Of a stretch of DNA of 25,577 bases, positions 9,515 to 17,644 are shown in pieces. The first letter of the stretch is position 1; the number at the start of each line of letters is the position of its first letter. This DNA is from Archangium sp. (lineage in GTDB: Bacteria > Myxococcota > Myxococcia > Myxococcales > Myxococcaceae). The DNA is taken from NCBI GenBank assembly GCA_016793585.1, contig JAEUJR010000156.1, positions 1 to 25,577 on the forward strand, given 5' to 3'. Made by a program: the position numbers and the translations under genes. The notes under the pieces were generated by a model. That model was not told the DNA's origin. It did no database searches and worked only from the letters and a program-made list of their open reading frames with translations.

Positions 9515-9739
9515 ATGGTGAAGGCGACACAGCGCAGCTTCCCGGCGGGCCTGTCGGCACCGTCACTTCGAGCGCTCGAGGCCGCGGGCATTCGCAGCCT
9601 GCGTGACCTCGCCGGCTGGCGAGCCGCCGACCTCGCGAAGCTGCACGGCCTCGGGCCGAAGGGGCTCGCCGTACTGTCAGCGGCGATGAAGCGTCAGGGC
9701 ATCAGCTTCAGGGCTGCCCCGAAGGTCGCGAAGCGCTGA
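9515..9739 (+). CDS. Helix-hairpin-helix (RNA polymerase alpha-CTD-like) small protein
   Basis: 74 residues. The start at ATG 9515 is supported by GAGGG five bases upstream (9505-9509); an in-frame GTG at 9488 would overlap the previous gene by 8 bases. The sequence LRALEAAGIRSLRDLAGW, then DLAKLHGLGPKGLAVLSAAM and a final GISF, matches the two helix-hairpin-helix units of the RNA polymerase alpha C-terminal domain and related small proteins. The HGLGPKGL hairpin is the usual phosphate-backbone contact. Non-specific or structure-specific nucleic-acid binding is the most likely role. The basic tail (KVAKR) fits this. Confidence 0.78.
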   Translation: MVKATQRSFPAGLSAPSLRALEAAGIRSLRDLAGWRAADLAKLHGLGPKGLAVLSAAMKRQGISFRAAPKVAKR

Positions 9740-9806
9740 GGCGGGAACCGAACGACTCGCCCATCCGTCCAGTCAGCACGACCCGCACCTTCCCGGCCCG
9801 GGCTGC

Positions 9807-9812
9807 TACAAC
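9807..9812 (+). promoter_or_regulatory. Weak candidate -10 element (TACAAC) before the DUF4175-like gene
   Basis: TACAAC lies 9 bases before the GTG at 9822, where no ribosome site can be seen. The 82-base gap upstream holds no other clear signal apart from a short CCCGGCCCGGG palindrome. Evidence is weak. Confidence 0.2.
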
Positions 9813-9821
9813 GACCTTCGC

Positions 9822-12800
9822 GTGTTCGAGCCGTCCGTCCCAGTCGAGCCCCCCGCCCCGCCGCCACCGGCGCCCGTCACCCCACCCCTCGAAGGGCGCG
9901 GCCTCAAGCTCATCGCCGAGGTCCGTGAAGCGCAGGCGCGCGCCTGGTGGACGCAAGGGCTGCTCTACGGCATCGCCTCGTTCCTCATTCTCTTCTTTGC
10001 GGGAGCGCTGACCGCCAACGCCAGGCCCGTGCTCGGCCAGTGGCTCATCGTGCTGGCGCCCCTCACCACGCTCGGCTTCCTGCTCTTCTTCGGCGTCTAC
10101 CTCGTGCGTCGCCGCGTCGGAGACGAAGAGCGCACCGCCCGTCTGCTCGCCGAACGCGCGCCCGAGCTGTCACTCGATCTGCTCGCCGCCGTCGAGCTCT
10201 CGCGCGCCATGGGCCGACGCGACGACTTCTCGCCAGAGCTCGCGCAGGCCTTCCTCCGCGACGTCGACGCCCGCGCCAGCAAACGCCGCCTCTCGACGCT
10301 GCTCGACCCGCGCCCGGTGCGCGCTGCCACGTGGACGCTCAGCGGGACCCTGCTCGCCGGCGCCATCACCCTCGGCATGGTCGCCGAGTACGTCGTCTCG
10401 GGCGTGGTGAAGGCCTTCGCGTCTGCCGAGGTCAATGCCATCAACCGCCGCGAGCCCATCACGGGCGACTTCTCGATCACCTACCGCTACCCCGAGTACA
10501 CCGGCCTCGAGACGCGCACGGTTCAGGGCACCACGGGCGAGCTCTCGGGCCCTGCAGGCACCGAGGTCTCGATCAAGACGCGCGCCGATCGCGACGTCGA
10601 CGAAGCCGTGCTGATCGTCAACGGCGACCAGGTGCCGTTGAAGGTGACCGGTCGCGATCTCTCGGGCTCGTTCGTGCTCGAGGCGACGGGCCAGTACCAC
10701 GTGGCCTTCGTCGACGGAAAAGACGTCGAAGCAGAAGGCCCCGACCTGCCGATTCAGCTCGAAGCCGACGCCGCGCCGCAGGCCCGCCTGCTCGCCCCGC
10801 TCGACGTCGTCGAGCTCGATGCCAGGGCCACCAGCGTCACCCTGCAATACGAAGCGAGCGACGACTTCGGGCTGGCGGGGGTCGACCTCGTCTACAAACC
10901 CGTCGGCGGCGTCGAGAAACGCGTGAACCTCGGCGTCGACGAAGCGCGCGCCTCCCGCGGCAAGTACGCGTGGGACGTCGCCTCGCTCAACCTCAAACCC
11001 GGCGGCGAGGTTCGCTACTTCATCGAGGCCCGCGACGGGAACACGGTGAAGGGCGCACAGAAGGGCGTCAGCAAGACGCAGGTGCTCAAGCTGTACTCGG
11101 CGGCCGAGCATCGCCGCGACGCGCTCCGCCGCGCCGAGGTGCTCTGGGAGCGGCTCGTCACCCACCTCGCCGACCGGCAGGAGGCGCCCGACCGCAAACC
11201 TGGCATCACGCCGCAGGCCATCGCGCCCGGCGCCGCCATCGACGAACGCGCCTCGTTGCTCGCCAAGGGCTTCGCCGAGCTCGCCGACTCGCTGCAGGAG
11301 GAGCGCGAGCCGATGCCCGAGCTCGTCGCGGCGCTCACCATCATCGGCAACGAGCTCGAGACCGACGCCCGCTTCATCAGCCAGCGCCGCGCGTACTTGA
11401 AGCGCAACGCTGACATCGCCACCCGCAACGCCGGCGGCACCTACGACACGACGATGGCCTTCGCGCTCACCTCGCACCTCAACACCGACGTCACCAACAG
11501 CGAGAAGAACGTGCTCTACCTCGAGGCCCTGCTCGACCGCGCGCGCCTCGACGCCATTCGTGAGCTCGCCCGCCAGCTGAAGGAAGATCGCCGCGAGCTG
11601 ACCCGCCTCGTCGAAGAGTTCCAGAAGACGAACGACCCCAACGTGCAGCAGGCGCTGCTCGAGCAGATGGAGCAGCTCAAGGCCCGCATGCAGGAGCTGC
11701 AGCAGCGCATGTCGGAGCTCGCGCGCGGCATTCGCGACGACTTCATGAATCAGGAGGCGCTGCAGCGCATGCAGGAGGAGCAGAACCTGTCGAACCCGCT
11801 CGAGGAGATCGAACGGCTCGTGCGCGAGGGCAAGAGCGACGAGGCGCTCAAGAAGATGCAGGAGCTCTCGATGAAGCTCGACGAAATGCTCGAGAACCTC
11901 GAAGCCGGCGCCGAGGCCGCCGACGAGAACGCCGACCCCGAGCTCTCGCGCGACTTCGAGAAGTTCACCGACGAGCTCAAAGCGACCATCGACGAGCAGC
12001 AGAAGGTGGCCGACCAGACGAAGCGCCTCAAGGACAAGGCCCGCCAGGCCGCGAAGGAGCGCATCGCGAAGCAGGGCGAGCAGCTCAAGAAGGAGCTGGG
12101 CCAGAAGCTCGACGAGCTCGAGCGCTCGTACGAAGCGATGGCTCCCGACCGATACGGCATGCGCATGGAGGAGAAGCAGCAGAAGGCGCTCCAGTCGATT
12201 CGCAACACGAAGCAGGCCCTCGAGTCGAACGACTTCGATCTCGCCACCGAGTCGAGCCGCGATCTCACCGAGCACGCGCGTGACCTCGCCCAGGCCGCGC
12301 AGGACCAGGCCGAGCGCGACCGCATGTTCCAGAACCCCGAGAGCGTGGCGAAGGAGTCACGCAAAGCCGCCGAGAAGGCCGCCCGCGACGAGCGCAAGGC
12401 GCAGGAGATCGCCCAGCAGCTCGAGTCACTCTTTCCACCCGCCTCGCAGTCGCTCGACCAGACCGAACAGCAGCAGCTCAAAGACCTCGCGAAGCAGCAG
12501 CAGAAGCTCGGCGAGAAGGGCCAACAGCTCAAACAACAGATGCAGCAGCTCGGCGAGAAGGCGCCCATCTTCGACGACGAAGCGCGCGCCCAGATGGATC
12601 AAGCCGGCCAGCGCATGCAGTCGGCCGGCGAGCGCCTGCAGGGCAAAGACCCCGGCAAGGGCCACGGCGACCAGCAGAGCGCGCTCCAGGCGATGCAGAG
12701 CCTGCAGCAGGGCCTGGAGCAGGGCCAGCAGCAGAAGGGCGGCGGCACGGGCAAGGGCCTGCCAATGCCGATGCGCAAACGGGGTGGCGGCCGCGGCGGC

Positions 12801-12950
12801 TCGAAGAACGCGAAGGTCGAGATCCCCGACGAAGACCCGAACGCGAACCCGCGCGAGTTCCGCAAAGACGTGATGGACGCGATGAAGCAGGGCGCGCCCG
12901 ACCGCTACAAGGAGCAGAACAAGAAGTACTACGAGGAGCTCGTGAAGTGA
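9822..12950 (+). CDS. DUF4175-like membrane protein with long coiled coil
   Basis: 1042 residues from a GTG. Order of parts: Pro-rich cytoplasmic head (1-25); transmembrane helices at about 44-66, 73-95 and 170-198; a beta-rich extracytoplasmic domain (about 210-430) containing an Ig-like stretch near SITYRYPEYTGLETRTV; then 500 residues of Gln/Glu/Lys-rich helical repeats with strong coiled-coil character (about 440-960); a basic Gly-rich linker; and a C-terminal motif PREFRKDVMDAMKQGAPDRY followed by KEQNKKYYEELVK. The topology and C-terminal motif match myxobacterial proteins assigned to DUF4175, whose function is unknown; similar C-terminal motifs occur in Bat/MoxR-type gene clusters. The next gene starts inside its stop codon (GTGA at 12947-12950), so the two products probably work together at the inner membrane and periplasm. 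Confidence 0.88.
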   Translation: MFEPSVPVEPPAPPPPAPVTPPLEGRGLKLIAEVREAQARAWWTQGLLYGIASFLILFFAGALTANARPVLGQWLIVLAPLTTLGFLLFFGVYLVRRRVGDEERTARLLAERAPELSLDLLAAVELSRAMGRRDDFSPELAQAFLRDVDARASKRRLSTLLDPRPVRAATWTLSGTLLAGAITLGMVAEYVVSGVVKAFASAEVNAINRREPITGDFSITYRYPEYTGLETRTVQGTTGELSGPAGTEVSIKTRADRDVDEAVLIVNGDQVPLKVTGRDLSGSFVLEATGQYHVAFVDGKDVEAEGPDLPIQLEADAAPQARLLAPLDVVELDARATSVTLQYEASDDFGLAGVDLVYKPVGGVEKRVNLGVDEARASRGKYAWDVASLNLKPGGEVRYFIEARDGNTVKGAQKGVSKTQVLKLYSAAEHRRDALRRAEVLWERLVTHLADRQEAPDRKPGITPQAIAPGAAIDERASLLAKGFAELADSLQEEREPMPELVAALTIIGNELETDARFISQRRAYLKRNADIATRNAGGTYDTTMAFALTSHLNTDVTNSEKNVLYLEALLDRARLDAIRELARQLKEDRRELTRLVEEFQKTNDPNVQQALLEQMEQLKARMQELQQRMSELARGIRDDFMNQEALQRMQEEQNLSNPLEEIERLVREGKSDEALKKMQELSMKLDEMLENLEAGAEAADENADPELSRDFEKFTDELKATIDEQQKVADQTKRLKDKARQAAKERIAKQGEQLKKELGQKLDELERSYEAMAPDRYGMRMEEKQQKALQSIRNTKQALESNDFDLATESSRDLTEHARDLAQAAQDQAERDRMFQNPESVAKESRKAAEKAARDERKAQEIAQQLESLFPPASQSLDQTEQQQLKDLAKQQQKLGEKGQQLKQQMQQLGEKAPIFDDEARAQMDQAGQRMQSAGERLQGKDPGKGHGDQQSALQAMQSLQQGLEQGQQQKGGGTGKGLPMPMRKRGGGRGGSKNAKVEIPDEDPNANPREFRKDVMDAMKQGAPDRYKEQNKKYYEELVK

Positions 12951-14677
12951 CGCGCCTCTTCTCTGCCTTCTGCATCTTGCTCTCGGCCGCGGCCCTCGCG
13001 CAGGTCGACCTCACCGACGACCCTCCGCTGCAGCAGGTGAAGGGCGAGGCCAAGGCCCGCATTCAGAACATCGACCAGTACCTCGAAGACTGGGACCTCA
13101 CCGGCGCGAAGGCCGAGCTCGCCGAGCTCGAGAAGCTGGCGCCTGCCGACGTCGAGCCGCTGCGCTACTTCAAGGGCCGCGTCGCCTTCGAAGACGGTGA
13201 CTACGAGACCGCCGTCACCGAGCTCAAGGCCTCGGGCGTGCGCGACAAACCCGGCAGCTGGCTGCGCCTCGTCACCGACACGCGAGACATCGTCAAAGGC
13301 CACGAGCGCGCCGAGAGCGAACACTTCATCTTCCTGTACCCGAAGGGCAAAGACGCCGTGCTCGTGCCGTGGGCGCTCGAGGCCCTCGAGGGCATTCACG
13401 CCGCGCTGGCGAACGACCTCGGCTTCGCGCCGAAGGGCAAGGTGCGCGTCGAGATCGTCAGCAACGCCGGCGAGCTCTCGAAGGTGTCGACGCTGACGAA
13501 AGAGGCCATCAAAACGACCGGCACCATCGCCATCTGCAAGTTCAACAAGCTGATGGTGACGTCGCCCCTCGCGGTGCTGCGCGGCTACGACTGGATGGAC
13601 ACGCTCGCCCACGAGTACGTGCACCTCGTCGTCTCACAGAAGAGCCGCAACACCGTGCCCATCTGGATGCACGAAGGCCTCGCGAAGTACCTCGAGTCGC
13701 GGTGGCGCGGGCCGGCCGGTGGCGCGATGACGCCGTCGACGCTGGCGCTGCTGGGCTCCCGCGTGCGCAACAACACGCTCGTGCCCTTCGAGAAGATGCA
13801 CCCGTCGATGGCGCTCCTGCCCACCGCCGAAGACGCGGCCACCGCCTTCGCCGAGGTCTTCTTCGCCATTCACCTCATCGACACCGAGGCGGGGCCGAAG
13901 GCGCTCGACCGCATGCTGTCCGAGATGGCCAAGGGTCCTGGAGACAAGCTGGCCGTCGAGGCGGTGACGAAGAAGAAGTGGCCCGAGTTCGAGCGCGCGT
14001 GGATGGCGCACCTCAAGAAGCAGCCCTTCCCCGCCGAGCTCATTCCGCAGTCGGTGCACGAGAAGAAACAGCTCGTCGAGGCGGGCCCCGACGTCAAAGC
14101 CGAGCCGAAGAAGAAGGCGCGCGACGTCTCGTTCGGCGACTTCGCCGAGGTGGCCGAGACGCCCGCCCGCAAAGCCGCCCACCTGGGTGAGCTGATGCGC
14201 GAGCGCAAACGCATGGCGGCTGCGGCCGAGCACTACGAGCGCGCCTACGCCGTGGTGAAAGACCGCTACGAGTCGGTCAGCAACAAGTACGCGCTGACGC
14301 TGCTCGAGCTCGGGCAGTTCGACCTCGCCGAGAAGGTGCTGCGCGCCAGCCTCGTCATGCACCCGGGCAGCGCCGCCACCAACACCCACCTCGCCCGCAT
14401 CGCGCTCAAGGCCCGCAAGTTCGACGTGGTGAAGTCGGCCTCGCTCGACGCGCTCGCGGTCAACCCATTCGACCCCGAGGTGCACGTGTCGCTCTACCTC
14501 GCGGCGAAGGCGCTCGGAGACGAGACGCTCAAGCTGCGCACGACGAAGGCGCTGGCCGTGCTGCTCGACATCGACGACTCGAAGGTGGCCGAGCTCGCGA
14601 AGCGGCTCGAGCAGTCTGACCTGGTGAACGTCGACGTGTCGGGGCCACCGAAGGCGCCCCCGCCCGACGCGGGCTGA
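12947..14677 (+). CDS. Secreted peptidase-MA family metallopeptidase with TPR segments
   Basis: 576 residues. The GTG start overlaps the preceding TGA, with GAGGAG eight bases upstream (12933-12938). A signal peptide (about 1-18, SAAALAQ) is followed by a TPR-like segment (40-110), a gluzincin-type domain with HEYVH at 222-226 and a downstream MHEGLAKYLE segment whose Glu243 is the likely third zinc ligand, and a C-terminal TPR solenoid (about 410-525). The residues needed for zinc binding and catalysis are present, so it is probably an active periplasmic zinc peptidase. The substrate is unknown. The TPRs suggest it acts in a complex, most simply with the product of the coupled upstream gene. 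It ends 3 bases before the stop of the converging gene. Confidence 0.88.
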   Translation: MTRLFSAFCILLSAAALAQVDLTDDPPLQQVKGEAKARIQNIDQYLEDWDLTGAKAELAELEKLAPADVEPLRYFKGRVAFEDGDYETAVTELKASGVRDKPGSWLRLVTDTRDIVKGHERAESEHFIFLYPKGKDAVLVPWALEALEGIHAALANDLGFAPKGKVRVEIVSNAGELSKVSTLTKEAIKTTGTIAICKFNKLMVTSPLAVLRGYDWMDTLAHEYVHLVVSQKSRNTVPIWMHEGLAKYLESRWRGPAGGAMTPSTLALLGSRVRNNTLVPFEKMHPSMALLPTAEDAATAFAEVFFAIHLIDTEAGPKALDRMLSEMAKGPGDKLAVEAVTKKKWPEFERAWMAHLKKQPFPAELIPQSVHEKKQLVEAGPDVKAEPKKKARDVSFGDFAEVAETPARKAAHLGELMRERKRMAAAAEHYERAYAVVKDRYESVSNKYALTLLELGQFDLAEKVLRASLVMHPGSAATNTHLARIALKARKFDVVKSASLDALAVNPFDPEVHVSLYLAAKALGDETLKLRTTKALAVLLDIDDSKVAELAKRLEQSDLVNVDVSGPPKAPPPDAG

Positions 14678-14680
14678 ACG

Positions 14681-16009
14681 TCACTGCCGCCACTCCATGC
14701 CGAAGGCGACCGCGGGCCCGCCGAGGAACTCGCGTGATGGCCCGTCGAAGAGGGCCGAGTAGCCGAGGCTCGCCCGCAGCACGATGGTGCCCGGCGCGCC
14801 TGCACCACCGAGCGCCGTACGCACGCCAAGCTCACCCATCGCCCAGCCGTTCTCACCGCCGCCGCCGCCCGCGAAGAGGCCGAGCCGGCTGGTGAGCGGC
14901 ACCGAGACCTCACCGCGCCCGACCCCGAAGACGAACTGCGTGGGCCGCGAGAAGATCGACGAGTTCCACGCGAGGTGAAAGCCGTCGAGCGCCCCGAGCC
15001 GCAGGTGCTGGTTGATGGTGAAGCCGGTGTTCACCTCGCACTCCGCCTCGGCGCCCGGCCCAGCCATGAAGCACGGCCCGGTGTTGCCGGTGAGCGCGCC
15101 CGCGCCCAGGCCGATCTCGAAGAAGTCGGTGGAGTAGCCGCCCATGACGAAGAAGGTGCCCGGGTAGTGCGGCTCCTTGCCGTTGATGACGAACCCGAAC
15201 GGCGCCGCCATGACCGTCACGCTGAGCGGCAGGCTCGAGGGGTACCAGGCGACGTAGCCGTCGAGCAGCAGGCCCACCGGCTTCGTCGTGCCGTCGAGCC
15301 CGAGGAAGGGCCGCACCACGAAGCCGAAGCGCCACTCGAACGGCGCACGGCGGGGGAAGAAGAGGCGCTCGCTCAGCGGCTCGGTCGTCACCTCGACGAG
15401 GTCGCCCTTCTCGGCCACGTCGCCACGGCCCAGCACGGCCATGCCGCGCTGCGCGTCGGACTGTTCGATGGCCAGCACCGCCGTCACTTCTCCGCTCGGC
15501 ACCTCCACCATCGCGCCGGTGAGCAGATCGGGCTTGGGCACCCTGCGCTGCGACGACACGCGCACGTGCAGCCCCTTGCGAAAGCCCTTCTCGAGGCCGC
15601 CCTCGAAGATGACGCGCCCGCCGACGACGTCGACGACGGTGCCCACGGGGCCTGGAGCCGCGGGCGAGACCGACTCCACCGCCTTCGCGACCGGCTGCGA
15701 GGGCGCCGCACCACCGCGCACGACGCGCGGCAGCCGTGGGTCGTCGAGCGACAACACCAGCGCCTCCTCCTTCGTCTCGAGCGCGATGAGGCGATCGCCG
15801 TCGACGATGAGCCGCGTGACGAAGTGGCCTTCGAGAATCGTCGCCAGCACCTTCTTGTCGGGCGCGCTGGCATCGACGACGGCCACGCCGCCCGTCGCGA
15901 GCGGCACGTACTCGAGCGCCCCCTTCTGAACGGGTGGCCCGCTCGTCTCGAGCGAAGGCGTGACCTGCGTCACCACGACAGCGACGAGCATCGCGAAGAG
16001 CGTGGGCAT
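14681..16009 (-). CDS. Exported protein with N-terminal beta repeats and C-terminal barrel-like region
   Basis: 442 residues. Signal peptide at about 1-17. Residues 30-95 resemble one or two LVIVD-type repeats (GGVAVVDASAPDKKVLATI). Residues 120-210 form a small beta domain of the VGTVVDVVGGRVIFEGGLEK type, similar to the SH3-like modules at the C-terminus of flagellar FlgT and related envelope proteins. From about 223 to the end the sequence is Gly/aromatic-rich amphipathic strands, as in an outer-membrane barrel, ending VAFGMEWRQ. No enzyme motif is seen. The role is probably structural or binding at the outer membrane. It lies on the same strand as the gene at 16092-16523, 82 bases downstream of it. 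Confidence 0.75.
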   Translation of the reverse strand: MPTLFAMLVAVVVTQVTPSLETSGPPVQKGALEYVPLATGGVAVVDASAPDKKVLATILEGHFVTRLIVDGDRLIALETKEEALVLSLDDPRLPRVVRGGAAPSQPVAKAVESVSPAAPGPVGTVVDVVGGRVIFEGGLEKGFRKGLHVRVSSQRRVPKPDLLTGAMVEVPSGEVTAVLAIEQSDAQRGMAVLGRGDVAEKGDLVEVTTEPLSERLFFPRRAPFEWRFGFVVRPFLGLDGTTKPVGLLLDGYVAWYPSSLPLSVTVMAAPFGFVINGKEPHYPGTFFVMGGYSTDFFEIGLGAGALTGNTGPCFMAGPGAEAECEVNTGFTINQHLRLGALDGFHLAWNSSIFSRPTQFVFGVGRGEVSVPLTSRLGLFAGGGGGENGWAMGELGVRTALGGAGAPGTIVLRASLGYSALFDGPSREFLGGPAVAFGMEWRQ

Positions 16010-16091
16010 GATCGCCCACCGTCAGCATCACGTGTGCCGCTTCGGCCTCGCGCCCGGTTGCGCCGGGGCGGGCGCGCAAAGCCTGCCGGAG

Positions 16092-16523
16092 TCAGCGCTT
16101 CCCGGCGCCCAGGCCCATCTTCTTGTCCATCTCGGCCGCTTCGTTCACCTCGCTCTTCTCGATGACGACCTCTTTCGAGCCCTTCTCGGCGCCCTTCTTC
16201 GCGGCCTCGTCTTTCGCGGTCAGCGCTTTCTTCGTCGCCTCGACCTTCGCGCGGTCGTCAGCGCTCATCTTCGCCGAGGCCTTCACCCACTCGCCGGCCT
16301 TCACCCCGTGCGCATCGAGCACCGAGCGCTCCGCCGCGGCCTTCTCTTTCGACATCGCGCGCAGGTCGGCCGCCGAGAGCTTGCCCTTCGCCGCGTACTT
16401 GTCGTCGATGGCCTGCGTCGCCTTCGCCTGCTCGGTCTGAATGTTCGCCACCTCTTCGGGAGACACGTCAGCGAAGGCGGGCAACGCGAAGACGAGGGCG
16501 AGCGCGGCGAGCAGGGTTTTCAT
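16092..16523 (-). CDS. Secreted Lys/Ala-rich helical protein
   Basis: 143 residues from the ATG at 16523. I chose this because it opens directly into a signal peptide (MKTLLAALALVFALPAFA). The mature chain is almost all helix-forming, rich in Ala, Lys, Glu and Asp, with no cysteine and no recognisable family. The charge periodicity suggests a coiled coil or a loosely folded periplasmic protein. The longer open frame up to 16838 is antisense to the next gene and rejected. Confidence 0.75.
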   Translation of the reverse strand: MKTLLAALALVFALPAFADVSPEEVANIQTEQAKATQAIDDKYAAKGKLSAADLRAMSKEKAAAERSVLDAHGVKAGEWVKASAKMSADDRAKVEATKKALTAKDEAAKKGAEKGSKEVVIEKSEVNEAAEMDKKMGLGAGKR

Positions 16524-16532
16524 GGGGCGCAG

Positions 16533-16538
16533 ACGATA
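16533..16538 (-). promoter_or_regulatory. Candidate -10 element (TATCGT) for a leaderless start
   Basis: On the minus strand TATCGT lies 9 bases before the ATG at 16523, in a leader with no Shine-Dalgarno. Spacing suggests initiation at the start codon. No convincing -35 can be named. Confidence 0.28.
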
Positions 16539-16602
16539 CTGCCCCGGTGCGGGGCGCCGACGCGATTCACCTCGAATGGAATCATCCGTTGCAGCAGGAA
16601 TC

Positions 16603-16626
16603 GGAGCCCGGCACGATGCAGGCTCC
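16603..16626 (+). repeat. Inverted repeat in the leader of the small lipoprotein gene
   Basis: GGAGCC and GGCTCC, 6-bp arms separated by 12 bases, lie 21 bases before the ATG at 16648 in the 124-base divergent gap. It could be a short mRNA stem or an operator half-site pair. Nothing else supports a function. Confidence 0.25.
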
Positions 16627-16647
16627 TCTTCACGGTGGAGTGCACGA

Positions 16648-17010
16648 ATGAAGCTCGCGGGGCTCGTGGGGTTGCTGGTGGTGACGTCGTCGTGTGGCGT
16701 GCTGGGTGGCCGGAGCGCGCGCTGTGACATGCGGCCGATGACGCCGCAGTGCACCGACTGGCGCAACAACCTGCAGCCCGTGTGGACGGTGCAGGAGAGC
16801 CTCTGCAAGACGCTCGGCGCCACCGGTGAAGGCGGCACCTTCGCCCAGAATCAGACCTGCTCGACGACGGACATGTGGGGTGGCTGTCAGGTGCGCGCCG
16901 CCGACGGCTCGCTGCAGACGAACTGGTATTACAAGAGCGACAAGTACAAGACGAAGGAGTCGGCCCAGGCAGAGTGCGACAACGGCATGAGCTTCGTCGA
17001 CCCGAGCTGA
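16648..17010 (+). CDS. Small Cys-containing lipoprotein
   Basis: 120 residues. The ATG has GGTGGAG seven bases upstream (16634-16640). Signal with lipobox S-S-C (MKLAGLVGLLVVTSSCG, Cys16). The mature part has six cysteines (CDMRPMTPQC, SLCKTL, QTCSTT, GGCQVR, AECDNG), a Trp/Tyr-rich stretch (QTNWYYKSDKYKT) and no recognised domain. The even number of cysteines suggests three disulfides. Likely outer-membrane or periplasmic. It converges with the caspase operon: one base separates its stop from the stop of the last operon gene. Confidence 0.8.
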   Translation: MKLAGLVGLLVVTSSCGVLGGRSARCDMRPMTPQCTDWRNNLQPVWTVQESLCKTLGATGEGGTFAQNQTCSTTDMWGGCQVRAADGSLQTNWYYKSDKYKTKESAQAECDNGMSFVDPS

Positions 17011-17011
17011 G

Positions 17012-17644
17012 TCATCCGCAGCTGCCGTTGGAGCGGCACACGTAGCCGCTCTCACAGCCGCTGACGGTGCACCCTTCACGGCCAGGGCTGCCATCGGGCG
17101 GCAGCAGCTCGAAGTCGACCTCGCGGTACTTCGGCGCCTCGACACAGACCTGCTTCTCGACTGCGCCGAGGCCCCGAATGGCGACGTTGACGGGGTAACA
17201 CCCGCTCGGCAGCGCGAACTCGACCTCGCCTTCACGGTCGAGCTTCTTCTGAATCACGACGCCCGCGACGGTGACGACGGCGTTCGCGCGGCTCTGGTTC
17301 GAGGGCACGTGCACGTGCACGGTCAGCCGGGCGCCAGCCTTCGGCGCCACGGTTCCCACCTCGGAGACCGCGCCACCCTGCACGTTCACGGTGAGGCGCT
17401 CGGCGTTGGTGCCCGAGGCCAGCACGAGCAGCGAGATCTGGCCCTGGGGCACTCCCGCGATCTCGAAGCGCCCATCGGTGGCGGGCTTCGCGTTCAGCTC
17501 GGGCAGCTGCTCGACGATGACGAGCGAGTCGAGGGTGGGGTTCATCACCACGCCGCGCACGACGCCGAGCCGCAGCGGAGCGTTGTCGAGGCCGCCGCAG
17601 GCCCCGAACACCATCACCGCGACGCTGGCGAGGAGCGCGCGCAT
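17012..17644 (-). CDS. Lipoprotein with carboxypeptidase-regulatory-like fold
   Basis: 210 residues. Lipoprotein signal with lipobox F-G-A-C (Cys16). Residues 25-110 look like a carboxypeptidase-regulatory (prealbumin-like) beta domain: VVRGVVMNPTLDSLVIVEQL, then the hallmark TDGRFEIAGVPQG (56-68). A second beta segment (110-185) follows, then a small Cys-rich tail (GCTVSGCESGYVCRSNGSCG). Its ATG overlaps the upstream stop codon by one base (TGATG), so it is the fourth and last gene of the sigma/anti-sigma/caspase operon. Such domains usually bind or stiffen rather than catalyse. It may be a partner or target of the caspase-like protein, which is inference from gene order. Confidence 0.82.
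   Translation of the reverse strand: MRALLASVAVMVFGACGGLDNAPLRLGVVRGVVMNPTLDSLVIVEQLPELNAKPATDGRFEIAGVPQGQISLLVLASGTNAERLTVNVQGGAVSEVGTVAPKAGARLTVHVHVPSNQSRANAVVTVAGVVIQKKLDREGEVEFALPSGCYPVNVAIRGLGAVEKQVCVEAPKYREVDFELLPPDGSPGREGCTVSGCESGYVCRSNGSCG

Noticed and set aside
9790..9803. CCCGGCCCGGG palindrome as a terminator before the DUF4175-like gene
   Set aside because: The dyad has no proper loop and no following T-run.
10170..12275. 701-codon open frame on the minus strand
   Set aside because: Antisense to the DUF4175-like gene; a Leu/Glu/Val/Arg-rich chain mirrors its coiled-coil codons.
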